From NCBI RefSeq assembly GCF_049747295.1, contig NZ_JBMHJM010000001.1, forward strand, positions 1,240,001-1,304,000: DNA of 64,000 nt, in the 5' to 3' direction. This DNA comes from Afipia sp049747295. GTDB lineage: Bacteria; Pseudomonadota; Alphaproteobacteria; Rhizobiales; Xanthobacteraceae. This document shows, piece after piece, positions 33,395 to 42,085 of the stretch. The notes below the pieces were generated by a model. That model worked only from the letters and a program-made list of their open reading frames with translations. It did no database searches and was not told where the DNA came from. Within the stretch, counting starts at the first letter, position 1. Every line of letters begins with the position of its first letter. The position numbers were made by a program, and so were the translations under genes.

Positions 33395-34721
33395 ACGCTC
33401 TCGATGCCTGGTCGCGCAAAGGCTTCATCAAATAAGACAGCGCAGTTCGGCCGCCCGTCTGGATGAATGCATCAACCGGCATGCCAGGAAGTAACTTTGC
33501 ACCATTCAATTTCTCGACTTCATCCGGCTTGAGCATGATGCGGGCCATGTAATAACTGGTGCCCGTACGCTGCTCCTGCGTCAAATCCGGAGACACGAGA
33601 CTGACCTCGCCCTTGATCTCCGGCGTCGTGCGCTGATTGAAGGCTGCAAAACGCAGGATGGCTGACTGCCCGAGGTGGACATGGTCGATATCCTGCGGTT
33701 GAATCTTAACCTCGACAGCGAGCGCGTCGGCATCCGGAACGATCAGCATGATCTGTTCACCCGGCCCGATCACGCCGCCGATGGTGTGCACGGAGAGCTG
33801 ATGCACCCGTCCATTCTGCGGCGCCCGGATATCGACACGGTTCAATTGATCGACGGCTGCGATCTTGCGTTCGGCAAGTTCGGCCAGCTTTGATCGCACT
33901 TCGACGAGATCCTTACCCACTTCGCTTCGCAGATCCTGCTCAATCTGAATGATCTGAAGTGCGATTTCGGCCATCTTTCCCTTCGACTGGGCAATCATGC
34001 CGCCCAATTGACTGCGCTCGCCCTCGATCCGGGCCGCGTCACGCTCCAGAGCTGTTAGACGGGTGATCGGAACCAGGTTTTTTTCCCGGAGGGTCCGCAC
34101 GCCTTCAAGTTCCGTCTGAATGAAGTCGACTTCTTTCTTCTTCGCTTCGACCTGGCCGAGATAGCCCTTGATCTCATCCTGAAGCTGCGCGCTGCGTTCC
34201 CTAAGCTGTGACTTTTGCCCTTCACGCGCCTGCCGGCGCAACTCGAACAGGCTGCGTTCGGACGAGACTGCGTGTGCAGCGTCGGTGTTCGGTTGACGAG
34301 CGCGCTCCAGCAGCGAGGCAGGAAACACCACCTCGCCGAGACCGTCGCGCTCGGTCTCCAAGCGAGCCTGCCGCGCCATGAACTCATCGACGTTCTTGGT
34401 GATGATCGATGCGGCTGCCTTGGTTTGCGTCTCATCGAGACGAACCAGGATGTCGCCGGCGCGAACCCGGTCCCCGTCGCGAACCCGCAGTTCACCGACA
34501 ACACCGCCGGTCGGGTGCTGCACCTTCTTGACGCTCGAGTCGACCACGAGCGTACCTTGCGCGATCACTGCGCCGGACAACTCGGTCGTCGTGGCCCATC
34601 CACCGATGCCAAACGTGACCATCATCACAAGGACGACGCCGACGATCAGATAGCGTTGAATGGAATGCTGAGCAGAGTCGGCCATCCTGTGGTTTGCTGA
34701 CTCGATCATCTGCTGGTTCAT
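33381..34721 (-). CDS. Type I secretion membrane-fusion protein (HlyD/PrsE family)
   Basis: A 446-residue periplasmic adaptor. One membrane anchor is at about 24-46 (YLIVGVVLVMMVTFGIGGWATT), then the lipoyl half QHPTGGVVGELRVRDGDRV, a long coiled coil (about 125-285), the second lipoyl half IRAPQNGRVHQL, and the C-terminal beta domain ending TALSYLMKPLRDQ, a signature of the PrsE/AprE group. It bridges the ABC pump and an outer-membrane TolC-type channel (none in the window). Start and ABC-gene stop overlap (34718-34721), so the two are translationally coupled. The stop lies within the convergent phosphatase gene. The obvious cargo is the RTX-like protein upstream in the same operon. Confidence 0.9.
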   Translation of the reverse strand: MNQQMIESANHRMADSAQHSIQRYLIVGVVLVMMVTFGIGGWATTTELSGAVIAQGTLVVDSSVKKVQHPTGGVVGELRVRDGDRVRAGDILVRLDETQTKAAASIITKNVDEFMARQARLETERDGLGEVVFPASLLERARQPNTDAAHAVSSERSLFELRRQAREGQKSQLRERSAQLQDEIKGYLGQVEAKKKEVDFIQTELEGVRTLREKNLVPITRLTALERDAARIEGERSQLGGMIAQSKGKMAEIALQIIQIEQDLRSEVGKDLVEVRSKLAELAERKIAAVDQLNRVDIRAPQNGRVHQLSVHTIGGVIGPGEQIMLIVPDADALAVEVKIQPQDIDHVHLGQSAILRFAAFNQRTTPEIKGEVSLVSPDLTQEQRTGTSYYMARIMLKPDEVEKLNGAKLLPGMPVDAFIQTGGRTALSYLMKPLRDQASRAFKEN

Positions 34722-36736
34722 CGGATCCTCCCGCGATCGGTCGCCATTCTGAGCGGCACGGGCGTAGGCTGACGCAGAACCTTATTGAGCACGTGTTCCT
34801 TCTCCCCGAACGCCTGCGACGTGCCGTCGGCAATGACCAGAACGTGGTCGACACCATCGAGGGATTTCGGCCGGTGCGTGACGACGATCACGATCCCCCC
34901 GCGCTCACGCACATTGAGAATGGCCTTGGTCAACGCTGCTTCGCCCTCGGAATCGAGATTTGAACTCGGCTCGTCGAGCACCACCAGGAACGGATTGCCA
35001 TAGAACGCTCGCGCAAGCGCAATGCGTTGCCGCTGCCCGGCGGAGAGGGCCATGCCTCCCTCACCGATCTTGGTCCCGTATCCATCAGGGAACGACAGGA
35101 TCAGTTCATGCGCTCCGGCCGCACGCGCCGCCTCCAGCACCGCCGCCGGTGTCGCCTTCGGATCAAAGCGTGCAATGTTGACCGCGACGCTGCCATCGAA
35201 CAGTTCGACATCCTGCGGAAGATATCCGAAATGCCGGCCAAGTCCTTCGGGCGACCACTGGTCAAACGTAGCGCCATCGATCCTGATCTTGCCGTGTAGT
35301 TGGGGCCACACGCCAACAAGCGCGCGCGCGAGGGATGATTTGCCCGATCCGCTTGGACCGATGATTCCGAGGCCCTGACCGCTGCTCAGCGAGAATGAGA
35401 CATTACTCAGTACGGCCCGCTCACCGCCCGGCGGCACAACGTGAATCCGGTCGACGGTCAACGATTGCTCCGGCGCAGGGAGCTCCATCGGCTCTTCTTC
35501 TTTGGGCAGCAGCGTCAGAAGCTGGTCCAGCCTCCGCGCGGACTGACGCGCCGACACAAAGCCTTTCCAGTTGGCAATCGCGAGCTCAACGGGAGCCAAT
35601 GCGCGCGATGTCAGAATCGAACTGGCAATGATAATGCCTGCCGTCGACTCGCCATGAACGACCAAATAAGCGCCAACCGCAAGTACGCCGGACTGCAGGA
35701 TCATGCGGAAGACCTTCGACATTCCACCAAGGCCGCTTGCGACATCATTGGCCGCTTCATTTGCAGCCATGTAGTTCCTGTTGACTTCGAGCCAGCGTGC
35801 CGCCGCCCGATGCCTCATTCCCATGGCGCGCAACACTTCGGCATTGCGGCGCCCCTCTACCGCAAGTGCGTTGCGTGACATCGCGAATTTCGCGGATGCC
35901 TTGGTGGCAGTCCGCGTGCGGAGCTCCGTCAGGAACGTGAAGCCGACCAGCACAAAGGCGCCCGCGGTCGCCACTGTCCCGATCCAGAAGTGGAAATAGA
36001 AGCAGATGCCGAGATAAAGCGGAATCCACGGAAGATCGAACAACGCGGTCGGGCCACCGCTGGCGAGGAAGCTGCGGACCTGATCAATATCGCGGAGCGG
36101 CTGCAGACCGTCACCGTCCCCACGCGTCTTGAGTGGCAGACGAACAACAGCATCGTACACCCTGTGGCCGAGCGTTTCCTCGAGGAAGCGCCCGATGCGG
36201 CCGCTGATGCGAGTGCGGACCAGATCGAGTGCGCCCTGAAAGACGTACAAAATGATGGCCAGAGCCAGCAACGCGATCAGCGTCGGTACGCTTCTGCTGG
36301 GCAACACACGATCATAGACCTGCAGCATGAAAAACGAGCCGGTCAGCATCAAGAGGTTGCTCAGGCCGCTGAAAGTGGCCAGGCCCCAGAACGCGTGCCG
36401 ACACGAGGCCAGAAAATTGATGACCTCCGATCGCTGCTGACTGAACGCTACAACCGAGCGCCGCGGCCGACCGGAAAATATAAGTGGCCTGACGCGTTCA
36501 ACCGCAGTTCGCAATTCATGGCGCGAACGGGACGAAAAAGCCCTCGCGCGTTCGAACGCCGTGGAGACTTTATGAGAGGTCCTCGCAAACCCGGGCGAGC
36601 GCACAAAGTCCCTTAAAGCAGCCGCAGACGCCGTGATCTGCGGAGCCCATTTCGAACCGGCCCCGGGTGCAGCTGTTTTTTCAGATTGCATTCCATTGTG
36701 CGGAGGATTTGTCCCCCGTCGACCAGACTCGATCAT
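34718..36736 (-). CDS. Type I secretion ABC transporter (PrsD/AprD family) with N-terminal extension
   Basis: The 672-residue ATPase-permease exports unfolded proteins with C-terminal signals. Its membrane part covers about 115-400 and the nucleotide-binding part about 430-640: Walker A GIIGPSGSGKSS, signature LSAGQRQRIALARA, Walker B FLVVLDEPSS, H-loop VTHRP. PrsD/AprD-class pumps lack the peptidase-like N domain; here a basic, disordered 100-residue stretch (1-100, rich in Arg, Ser and Ala) replaces it. It could be real or an over-extended start: ATGs at 36736 (first) and Met16 exist, and no strong ribosome binding site separates them. It follows the substrate gene by 104 bases containing an intercistronic hairpin. 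Confidence 0.88.
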   Translation of the reverse strand: MIESGRRGTNPPHNGMQSEKTAAPGAGSKWAPQITASAAALRDFVRSPGFARTSHKVSTAFERARAFSSRSRHELRTAVERVRPLIFSGRPRRSVVAFSQQRSEVINFLASCRHAFWGLATFSGLSNLLMLTGSFFMLQVYDRVLPSRSVPTLIALLALAIILYVFQGALDLVRTRISGRIGRFLEETLGHRVYDAVVRLPLKTRGDGDGLQPLRDIDQVRSFLASGGPTALFDLPWIPLYLGICFYFHFWIGTVATAGAFVLVGFTFLTELRTRTATKASAKFAMSRNALAVEGRRNAEVLRAMGMRHRAAARWLEVNRNYMAANEAANDVASGLGGMSKVFRMILQSGVLAVGAYLVVHGESTAGIIIASSILTSRALAPVELAIANWKGFVSARQSARRLDQLLTLLPKEEEPMELPAPEQSLTVDRIHVVPPGGERAVLSNVSFSLSSGQGLGIIGPSGSGKSSLARALVGVWPQLHGKIRIDGATFDQWSPEGLGRHFGYLPQDVELFDGSVAVNIARFDPKATPAAVLEAARAAGAHELILSFPDGYGTKIGEGGMALSAGQRQRIALARAFYGNPFLVVLDEPSSNLDSEGEAALTKAILNVRERGGIVIVVTHRPKSLDGVDHVLVIADGTSQAFGEKEHVLNKVLRQPTPVPLRMATDRGRIR

Positions 36737-36770
36737 CGTAGGTGCCCCACGAGTTATCTATTGAATTATT

Positions 36771-36800
36771 CCCAAGAGCGGTTGTCACACCGCTCTTGGG
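36771..36800 (-). terminator. Intercistronic hairpin between the secreted protein and its exporter
   Basis: A perfect 12-base-pair stem CCCAAGAGCGGT / ACCGCTCTTGGG with a 6-base loop sits 41 bases after the substrate stop and 35 bases before the exporter start. No T tract follows on the minus strand. In hly-type operons a leaky terminator or 3'-protecting hairpin at this place keeps substrate mRNA more abundant than exporter mRNA; the same use is inferred here. Confidence 0.55.
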
Positions 36801-36840
36801 TTCACGTTTGTATCGGACGTGCCGACTTCGACTTAGCGTA

Positions 36841-39435
36841 TTACGCGAAGTGGAAGTCGTACTTGTCCAACGAAGCCAGCTTCGTGTCCTTCAACGTCAG
36901 CGTGTGACCGCTCCCCGCGTTGATGACCACGTCATGGCCGCTTTGCGATGCATGAGACAAAACGTCCGCGAAATTGTCGAACACGCTCTTGCTGAACTGC
37001 ACCGTATCGTGGCTGCGACCGGCCTCCTGGAAGTCAGTGATGACATCCTTGCCGAAGTTCGGCGCAAACACGAAGGTGTCACGACCGCCATTGCCGCTGA
37101 GCACGTCGTTGCCTGACGTTCCCTTCAGCGTATCGCCATGGTTGGTGCCAAGAATGGCGCTGCCGTCACTCATGCTGCTGTGACCAGCACTATCCACGAC
37201 CTTTGTCGTGAAGTTATGGACAGCATCCGACACCGCGGACTTGGTGGTCATGCTCCACGAGCCATCGCTGGCCGCCTTCACGGTCCCGACAGATCCCTTG
37301 CCATTATCGTAGATCGTGATCTGGCTGTAAGGATCGGCCTGTCCCTTGAACGTCACCGTGTCATTCCATTTCTGGTGAAGACCGGTGAACGCGGAATCGG
37401 CTGTATGGCCGTCATTGTGCGTATCGACGTTCAGGCTGACAGCCGCGGACGCCTTGCTGAGGTTGCCGGCAGCATCACTGGCCGTCGACGTGAGGCTGTG
37501 TTTCCCATCTGCGAGATGATCCGCAGCGTAGGTCCACGCTCCCTTGTCATTGGTCGTCGCGGTCCCGATCTGCTTCGTACCGTCAAACACCTTCACGACG
37601 CTGTTCGCTTCGGCTGTTCCCGTCAGTGTCACGTGATCCGTATGGACCGCATCACCGCTGACAGCCTTTCCATCCGACGTGAACGAAGCGATCTTCGGTG
37701 CATCAGGCGCATGGGTGTCGATCTTCACCGCCAGAGCCGCAGAAGCTGCGCTGGTACCCACCTTTGCCGTGAGATTATGGGCGCCATCGTCCAGAGCGGC
37801 CGTGGTGTAGTTCCACGCTCCGCTGCTGTTCGCAGTGGCAGTCCCAATCTGCTTACCACCGTCAAACACCGCAACCTTGCTGTTCGCGGCGGCAGTGCCT
37901 GTCAGCGTCAGCGTGTTGTCGCTGGTGATACCGTCGCCAGCCTTACCCGTATCGTTCGAGAACGAAGCGATCTTCGGGGCATTCGGAGTGGTCGGCGTGC
38001 CAGTTCCGCCGCCCGGATTGGTCGGTGACGTCGGCGTCGACGGAATGTTCACGGTCACGGCCTTCGAGGCAGTCCCCGTGTTGCCCGCAGCGTCCATCGC
38101 CTTTGACGTCAGGCTATGGTTGCCGCTTGCCAATGCGCCGCTGGTGTAGGTCCAGGCACCGCTGTTGTTGGCCGTCGCCGTCCCGATCTGTGTCGAGCCG
38201 TCGAACACCTTGACTGTGCTGTTCGCCTCGGCCGTCCCGGTCAAGGTCACGGTATTGGCCGTTCCTGCGGCCTTGGCTGCCGTCGAAGCGGACGTAGCCG
38301 AAGCAGAGGTGGCCATGGTCGGAGCCGTCGGCGCCGTGGTGTCAATCTTCAGAGACAATGCCGAAGACGCAGCACTGGTCGCACCGGACGCATTGGTCGC
38401 CTTCGCGGTCAAGCTGTGGCTACCGTCCTTTAATGCAGCAGTCGTGTAGGACCACGCGCCACTGCTGTTGGTCGTGGCCGTTCCGATCTGGGTCGTGCCA
38501 TCGAACACCTTGACGGTGCTGTTGGCAGCGGCCTTACCGGTCAGCGTCACCGTGCTGTCGTTGGTGATGTGATCACCAGCAACACCGCTGTCGTTGGAGA
38601 ACGCATCGATCTTCGGAATATCGGGTGTCGTTGGCTGGGTAGGTGTCGTCGGCGCCGTCCCGCCTCCACCGGTGTTCCCACCCGTGGTGACCAGCCCCTT
38701 GGCGACCGTCAGACCGTCGCTGGTGTTTCCGGACATGGTCGGATTATGGCCGAGCTGGGCCTGCAGATTGAGATCACCCCAATAACCGCCGCCAACGTGG
38801 TTGTTGGTGTACTGAACATTCGTAACAGGACCGCCTTGGCCCTGCATCTCATTGATATAAACGGTGTAGCCGCCGCCGATCAGCAGGTTGCTGTCGATCT
38901 TAACGGTGTCGATCGGTCCCCAGTAATTATCCAGCATAATCGCCGAAGTCTGGGTATTCTCGTTCATGATCGTGTTGTGGACGATGCTCAGATTCTTATA
39001 TCCACCGTCGGCCTGGATGCCGTCGAAATGCGAGCCGGATGTGCCCTTCATGTCGTGGATATAGTTGTCCTGGATGACGGTGTTGTCGCCATCGACGCCG
39101 ATGCCATCCGCGGCATTCGAGATGTTGTTGGCAATGAATTTGCCTGCGCCCGTGATGCCCTGTCCGCCAGAACTCTGGTTATCAATGGTGCAGTTCTGAA
39201 CAGTCACGCCGGTTACGCCCGTCCCGACCTTCACCGTAGAGGAACCACCACCGGTAATTTTACAATTGATCAACGTAACGTTCGGCGCGTTGATGGTCAC
39301 CGTTCCTTTGATATCAAGACCGGAAATCACAGCACCGGGCGTATTGATAACAATACTACCCGACTGCTTCAGAACCACTCCCGCAGATACACCCGTGTTT
39401 GACGCATCGGGAAATCCAGAAGTTGATGTGGCCAA
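36841..39435 (-). CDS. Type I-secreted beta-helix/Ig-repeat protein with RTX-like tail
   Basis: This 864-residue extracellular protein has four parts. Residues 1-250 form a right-handed beta-helix (GFPDASNTGVSAGVVL opening, then repeated N-T-V/I turns). A Gly/Thr/Pro linker follows (251-275). Five Ig-like repeats cover about 276-760, four of them with VKVFDG/TQIGTAT and SSGAW blocks. The tail (761-864) has a Ca-binding RTX-like unit (GTSGNDVLSGNGGRDTFVF) and ends in YDFHFA, the sort of hydrophobic C terminus type I systems recognise. There is no Sec signal. The start is a TTG codon, supported by AAGGAG 9 bases upstream. The exporter genes follow in the same operon. A shorter paralogue of the beta-helix lies at 41138-42037. 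Adhesin, matrix protein or polysaccharide-active enzyme are all possible. Confidence 0.85.
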   Translation of the reverse strand: MATSTSGFPDASNTGVSAGVVLKQSGSIVINTPGAVISGLDIKGTVTINAPNVTLINCKITGGGSSTVKVGTGVTGVTVQNCTIDNQSSGGQGITGAGKFIANNISNAADGIGVDGDNTVIQDNYIHDMKGTSGSHFDGIQADGGYKNLSIVHNTIMNENTQTSAIMLDNYWGPIDTVKIDSNLLIGGGYTVYINEMQGQGGPVTNVQYTNNHVGGGYWGDLNLQAQLGHNPTMSGNTSDGLTVAKGLVTTGGNTGGGGTAPTTPTQPTTPDIPKIDAFSNDSGVAGDHITNDSTVTLTGKAAANSTVKVFDGTTQIGTATTNSSGAWSYTTAALKDGSHSLTAKATNASGATSAASSALSLKIDTTAPTAPTMATSASATSASTAAKAAGTANTVTLTGTAEANSTVKVFDGSTQIGTATANNSGAWTYTSGALASGNHSLTSKAMDAAGNTGTASKAVTVNIPSTPTSPTNPGGGTGTPTTPNAPKIASFSNDTGKAGDGITSDNTLTLTGTAAANSKVAVFDGGKQIGTATANSSGAWNYTTAALDDGAHNLTAKVGTSAASAALAVKIDTHAPDAPKIASFTSDGKAVSGDAVHTDHVTLTGTAEANSVVKVFDGTKQIGTATTNDKGAWTYAADHLADGKHSLTSTASDAAGNLSKASAAVSLNVDTHNDGHTADSAFTGLHQKWNDTVTFKGQADPYSQITIYDNGKGSVGTVKAASDGSWSMTTKSAVSDAVHNFTTKVVDSAGHSSMSDGSAILGTNHGDTLKGTSGNDVLSGNGGRDTFVFAPNFGKDVITDFQEAGRSHDTVQFSKSVFDNFADVLSHASQSGHDVVINAGSGHTLTLKDTKLASLDKYDFHFA
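37156..38610 (-). repeat. Five tandem Ig-like repeats within the secreted protein gene
   Basis: Residues 276-760 of the secreted protein hold units of about 85-100 residues. Units 1-4 share LTG(T/K)A.ANS, (V/A)FDG..QIGTAT, GAW.Y and a (H)(S/N)LT turn; unit 5 is diverged (ITIYDN, GSWSMTT). The high similarity of units 1-4 at the protein level suggests recent duplication and possible length variation between strains. Confidence 0.8.
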
Positions 39436-40083
39436 TGTTACTCTCCTTCAAGTTCGACGGTATTTACAGCTCAACCAACCATTCTGTGATGCAATCTGTG
39501 ATGCGATTGGTCGAGCAGCTCACCGGTGTCGTATTGGTCGAGTGCGAGCGGCTTTTTTGGGACGACATAGCGGCTCGTCGGAGATGGTTATCAATTTGTT
39601 AATCTAGCCTGCAGCGGAATATATACTTATCGAGCCTATCCTCCTGATTTGTTTGAAATTCCGCCCATTAGAAACTGCGGGGCGATACTGAACCTGTGAC
39701 GATTTGATCACACGCAACGCAAATTCAGCTTTTCAATATATTCCTTATTCGGCCAAATATTCCCAACACCATCTTTTACTCACACGCTGGAGATTTGACG
39801 TCACACAATGCAACCCGGAATTCGTCTTAATCTGGGCACTCGCCCTGCAATTTAAATTTGGAACAAGCCGTCGCTCAGCCGGCGAGATGTCGGATCCACA
39901 GATTAATCGATGGAAATTCCCCCACCCGAATCACCTTAAAATAGCATCGAAACGAAATAACGCCTGAAATAACTGGCACCCGCGGAGCAAACGGCATTTT
40001 ACCCGGACCTTCAAATGGATAAATTCGCCCGATAATTATATGTTTTTAAATGAGAATATTTCTGCAGCGAGCCGAGAAACCAG
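39436..40083. other. 648-base AT-rich divergent gap upstream of the secreted protein gene
   Basis: The gap separates the minus-strand secreted protein gene from the plus-strand glycosyltransferase. It contains the AAGGAG ribosome binding site of the former, direct repeats at 39483-39542, and a long AT-rich stretch (about 39600-40075) that should hold one promoter for each direction. I see no convincing gene in it; the small frames present lack ribosome binding sites and family features. Confidence 0.6.
39483..39542. repeat. Direct repeats upstream of the secreted protein gene
   Basis: TCTGTGATGC occurs twice at a 12-base period (39483-39492 and 39495-39504), and ATTGGTCGAG occurs at 39506-39515 and 39533-39542. 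All four copies lie 48-107 bases before the TTG start of the secreted protein gene, which is the right place for regulator binding or a leader-RNA element. Confidence 0.5.
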
Positions 40084-41118
40084 ATGATTGTCTGTATCGC
40101 GGAAGATCGAAAGTCTTTTGAAGTCCCGGTGAAACTTCTGATCTTGAGCTTGGCCAGGCATTGTGCCGGCCTTCCAATTGAGCTCTTTTTCCCAACCCCG
40201 AGCCCAAGTTTCTCGGACTGGCTCGCGAAGTTCCCGAATGTAAGGCTCAATCGAACCCAGCTTGCGAAAGACGACGGCTGGAACATCAAACCTCAAGCAC
40301 TTCTCACCCTTCTCCGCGATGGGCACGATGAAGTTGTCTGGGTAGATTCGGACATCATTGTCACACGCGATTTTCGCGGCGCCTTCAACCGGCTGCCTGC
40401 GCACGCGATAGGGCTGACCGAGGAAGCTCTTTGGGGCAGCTACTCCGATGCAAATGCTTGGCGCGCCGCCCAATGGGGATTGGAAATTGGCAGGTCGCTA
40501 CCCTTCACCGTGAATACGGGCGTTATCCGCGTTACAAAGGACCACATCCCGCTTCTCGCAAGATGGCAGGACCTGCTTGGAAGCAAGGACTACCGGGACG
40601 CTCAACGGCTCGAGACGGCCCAACGGCCCGGTCACCTGTTCGGAGACCAAGACGTCCTCACCGCGCTTTTAAGCAGCACAGAATTCGCCGGAATAGACAT
40701 CAAGTTTCTGAGGCGCGGATCGGAAATCATCCAGTATTTCGGCCTCAGCGGCTACACCTGCGCCGAACGCATCACGAATGCGGTCAACGGACCGCCGTGC
40801 TTCGTTCACTCCCAGGTTTTCAAGCCGTGGGTCAAATTCGACAAGCCACGCAACATCGAAAATTTGCGCGACTTATTTGATACGCTTTATCTGGATCTGT
40901 CCCCCTACACACTGGCGGCTGCGAAGTACGCGAAGCAATTGGACGAGCCGTGTCCGTGGATCGCGCCGCAATCTTCGATCGCCGCCCTGATGAGAGCATT
41001 AGGCCTTTGGTATCCTCCGCTGGTCGGCCTGCCGATCGCGGCCGTCGCTGATTTCGTGCGCGTCACGAATCTGCAATTCGCCAAGCGATTCTATTTTCGC
41101 CGCGCATCGCTGCGCTGA
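40084..41118 (+). CDS. GT-A fold glycosyltransferase (GT8-like)
   Basis: A 344-residue cytoplasmic enzyme. The nucleotide-sugar metal motif is visible as VVWVDSDIIV (DxD), followed by the acceptor-side PFTVNTGVI and a LFGDQDVLTAL segment, which together suggest a GT8-like or related retaining transferase. The sugar is not deducible. The ATG at 40084 lies in an AT-rich region without a strong ribosome binding site. It sits between the two beta-helix genes and points the other way from both, so it has its own promoter in the 648-base gap. Confidence 0.75.
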   Translation: MIVCIAEDRKSFEVPVKLLILSLARHCAGLPIELFFPTPSPSFSDWLAKFPNVRLNRTQLAKDDGWNIKPQALLTLLRDGHDEVVWVDSDIIVTRDFRGAFNRLPAHAIGLTEEALWGSYSDANAWRAAQWGLEIGRSLPFTVNTGVIRVTKDHIPLLARWQDLLGSKDYRDAQRLETAQRPGHLFGDQDVLTALLSSTEFAGIDIKFLRRGSEIIQYFGLSGYTCAERITNAVNGPPCFVHSQVFKPWVKFDKPRNIENLRDLFDTLYLDLSPYTLAAAKYAKQLDEPCPWIAPQSSIAALMRALGLWYPPLVGLPIAAVADFVRVTNLQFAKRFYFRRASLR

Positions 41119-41137
41119 AGCAGATATCAATTCTGCC

Positions 41138-42037
41138 TCAGCGATCCGCCGACTGCTGGCCGGAAAAGATCAGCCCGGTAACGTGGTTTTTGTTTCCTGA
41201 GATAACAGGCTTATTGCCGAGTTGCGTTCGCAGATCGAGGCTTGCCCAATAGCCCCCAAACAGTCGGTTATTGATAAAACGTACGTTGGTCACGGGACCA
41301 CCGCCCGGCTGCCCCGCTCCCATTTCGTTGATGTAGACCGTGTAGCCGCCGCCGATGAGGAGATTTTCCTCGATCAAGACATTATCGATCGGCCCCCAGT
41401 AATTATCCAACATGAGGGCCGACGTCTGAGTATTCTCGTTGATGACGGTGTTTCGCCTGATCGTCAGGTTGGAAAACTTCCCATCCGCCTGGATGCCGTC
41501 GAAATGCGAATCCCGCGTGCCGCGCATGGTGTGGATATAATTCCCCTCGATGAGCGTGTTATCTCCGCGAACGTCGATACCATCCGCACAATCGTGAATG
41601 TTGTTACGGAGAAACGTTCCCTGTCCGGCGATGCCTTGTCCCCCGACACCCTGGTTGTCGATCTCACAGTCCTGAATGGTGACCCCGGTCCTGCCGGGCT
41701 TGACGAGAACGACGTCGAATCCGTTGTCCGTGACTTTGCAGTTTTTCAGCGTCACGTCGGGCGCATCGATGATCACAGATCCTTTGATATCGAGCCCCTC
41801 GACGACCGCTCCGGGGGTCGTGATCACCAGCGCGCCCGATGGTTTGAGCACCACACCAGCGGGCACCCCTGTATTCGTCGCACTGGGGAATCCGCTCAGA
41901 TCCAGTTTGGCAAACCGATCTTTAGCAGGCGGAGTCTGCGCCATTGCCGCGTCAAGCCCGATCGACAGAACAAGCAGAATAAAAGCTACCGCGCCGCACC
42001 GCTGAAATTTTCGAAGATTGACGAATCGAGCCATCAT
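41138..42037 (-). CDS. Sec-exported right-handed beta-helix protein, paralogue of the type I-secreted one
   Basis: A 299-residue protein with a signal peptide (about 1-34, ending DAAMAQTP) and a single right-handed beta-helix domain that starts SGFPSATNTGVPAGVVL. It follows the head domain of the 864-residue secreted protein almost block by block: NTPGAV versus TTPGAV, DGIQADG, NENTQTSA, MLDNYWGPID and GGGYTVYINEM are shared. The Ig repeats and RTX tail are absent. Beta-helix folds of this kind include polysaccharide lyases, epimerases and binders; no catalytic set can be assigned by eye. ATG 42037 is chosen over 42049 because GAGGA lies 6 bases before it. The product should be periplasmic or released. 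Confidence 0.82.
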   Translation of the reverse strand: MMARFVNLRKFQRCGAVAFILLVLSIGLDAAMAQTPPAKDRFAKLDLSGFPSATNTGVPAGVVLKPSGALVITTPGAVVEGLDIKGSVIIDAPDVTLKNCKVTDNGFDVVLVKPGRTGVTIQDCEIDNQGVGGQGIAGQGTFLRNNIHDCADGIDVRGDNTLIEGNYIHTMRGTRDSHFDGIQADGKFSNLTIRRNTVINENTQTSALMLDNYWGPIDNVLIEENLLIGGGYTVYINEMGAGQPGGGPVTNVRFINNRLFGGYWASLDLRTQLGNKPVISGNKNHVTGLIFSGQQSADR

Positions 42038-42085
42038 GCGATTCCTCATCCAATTGACACATGACGACCAGCCGGTGTTGCGGCT

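Noticed and set aside
37138..39402. Plus-strand open frames across the secreted protein gene
   Set aside because: They are antisense to a repeat-rich gene; their apparent repeats only mirror the Ig units, and no ribosome binding site or known fold is present.
39399..39602. 67-codon plus-strand frame upstream of the secreted protein gene
   Set aside because: It lies over the start region of the minus-strand gene and its direct repeats, has no ribosome binding site and no similarity I know.
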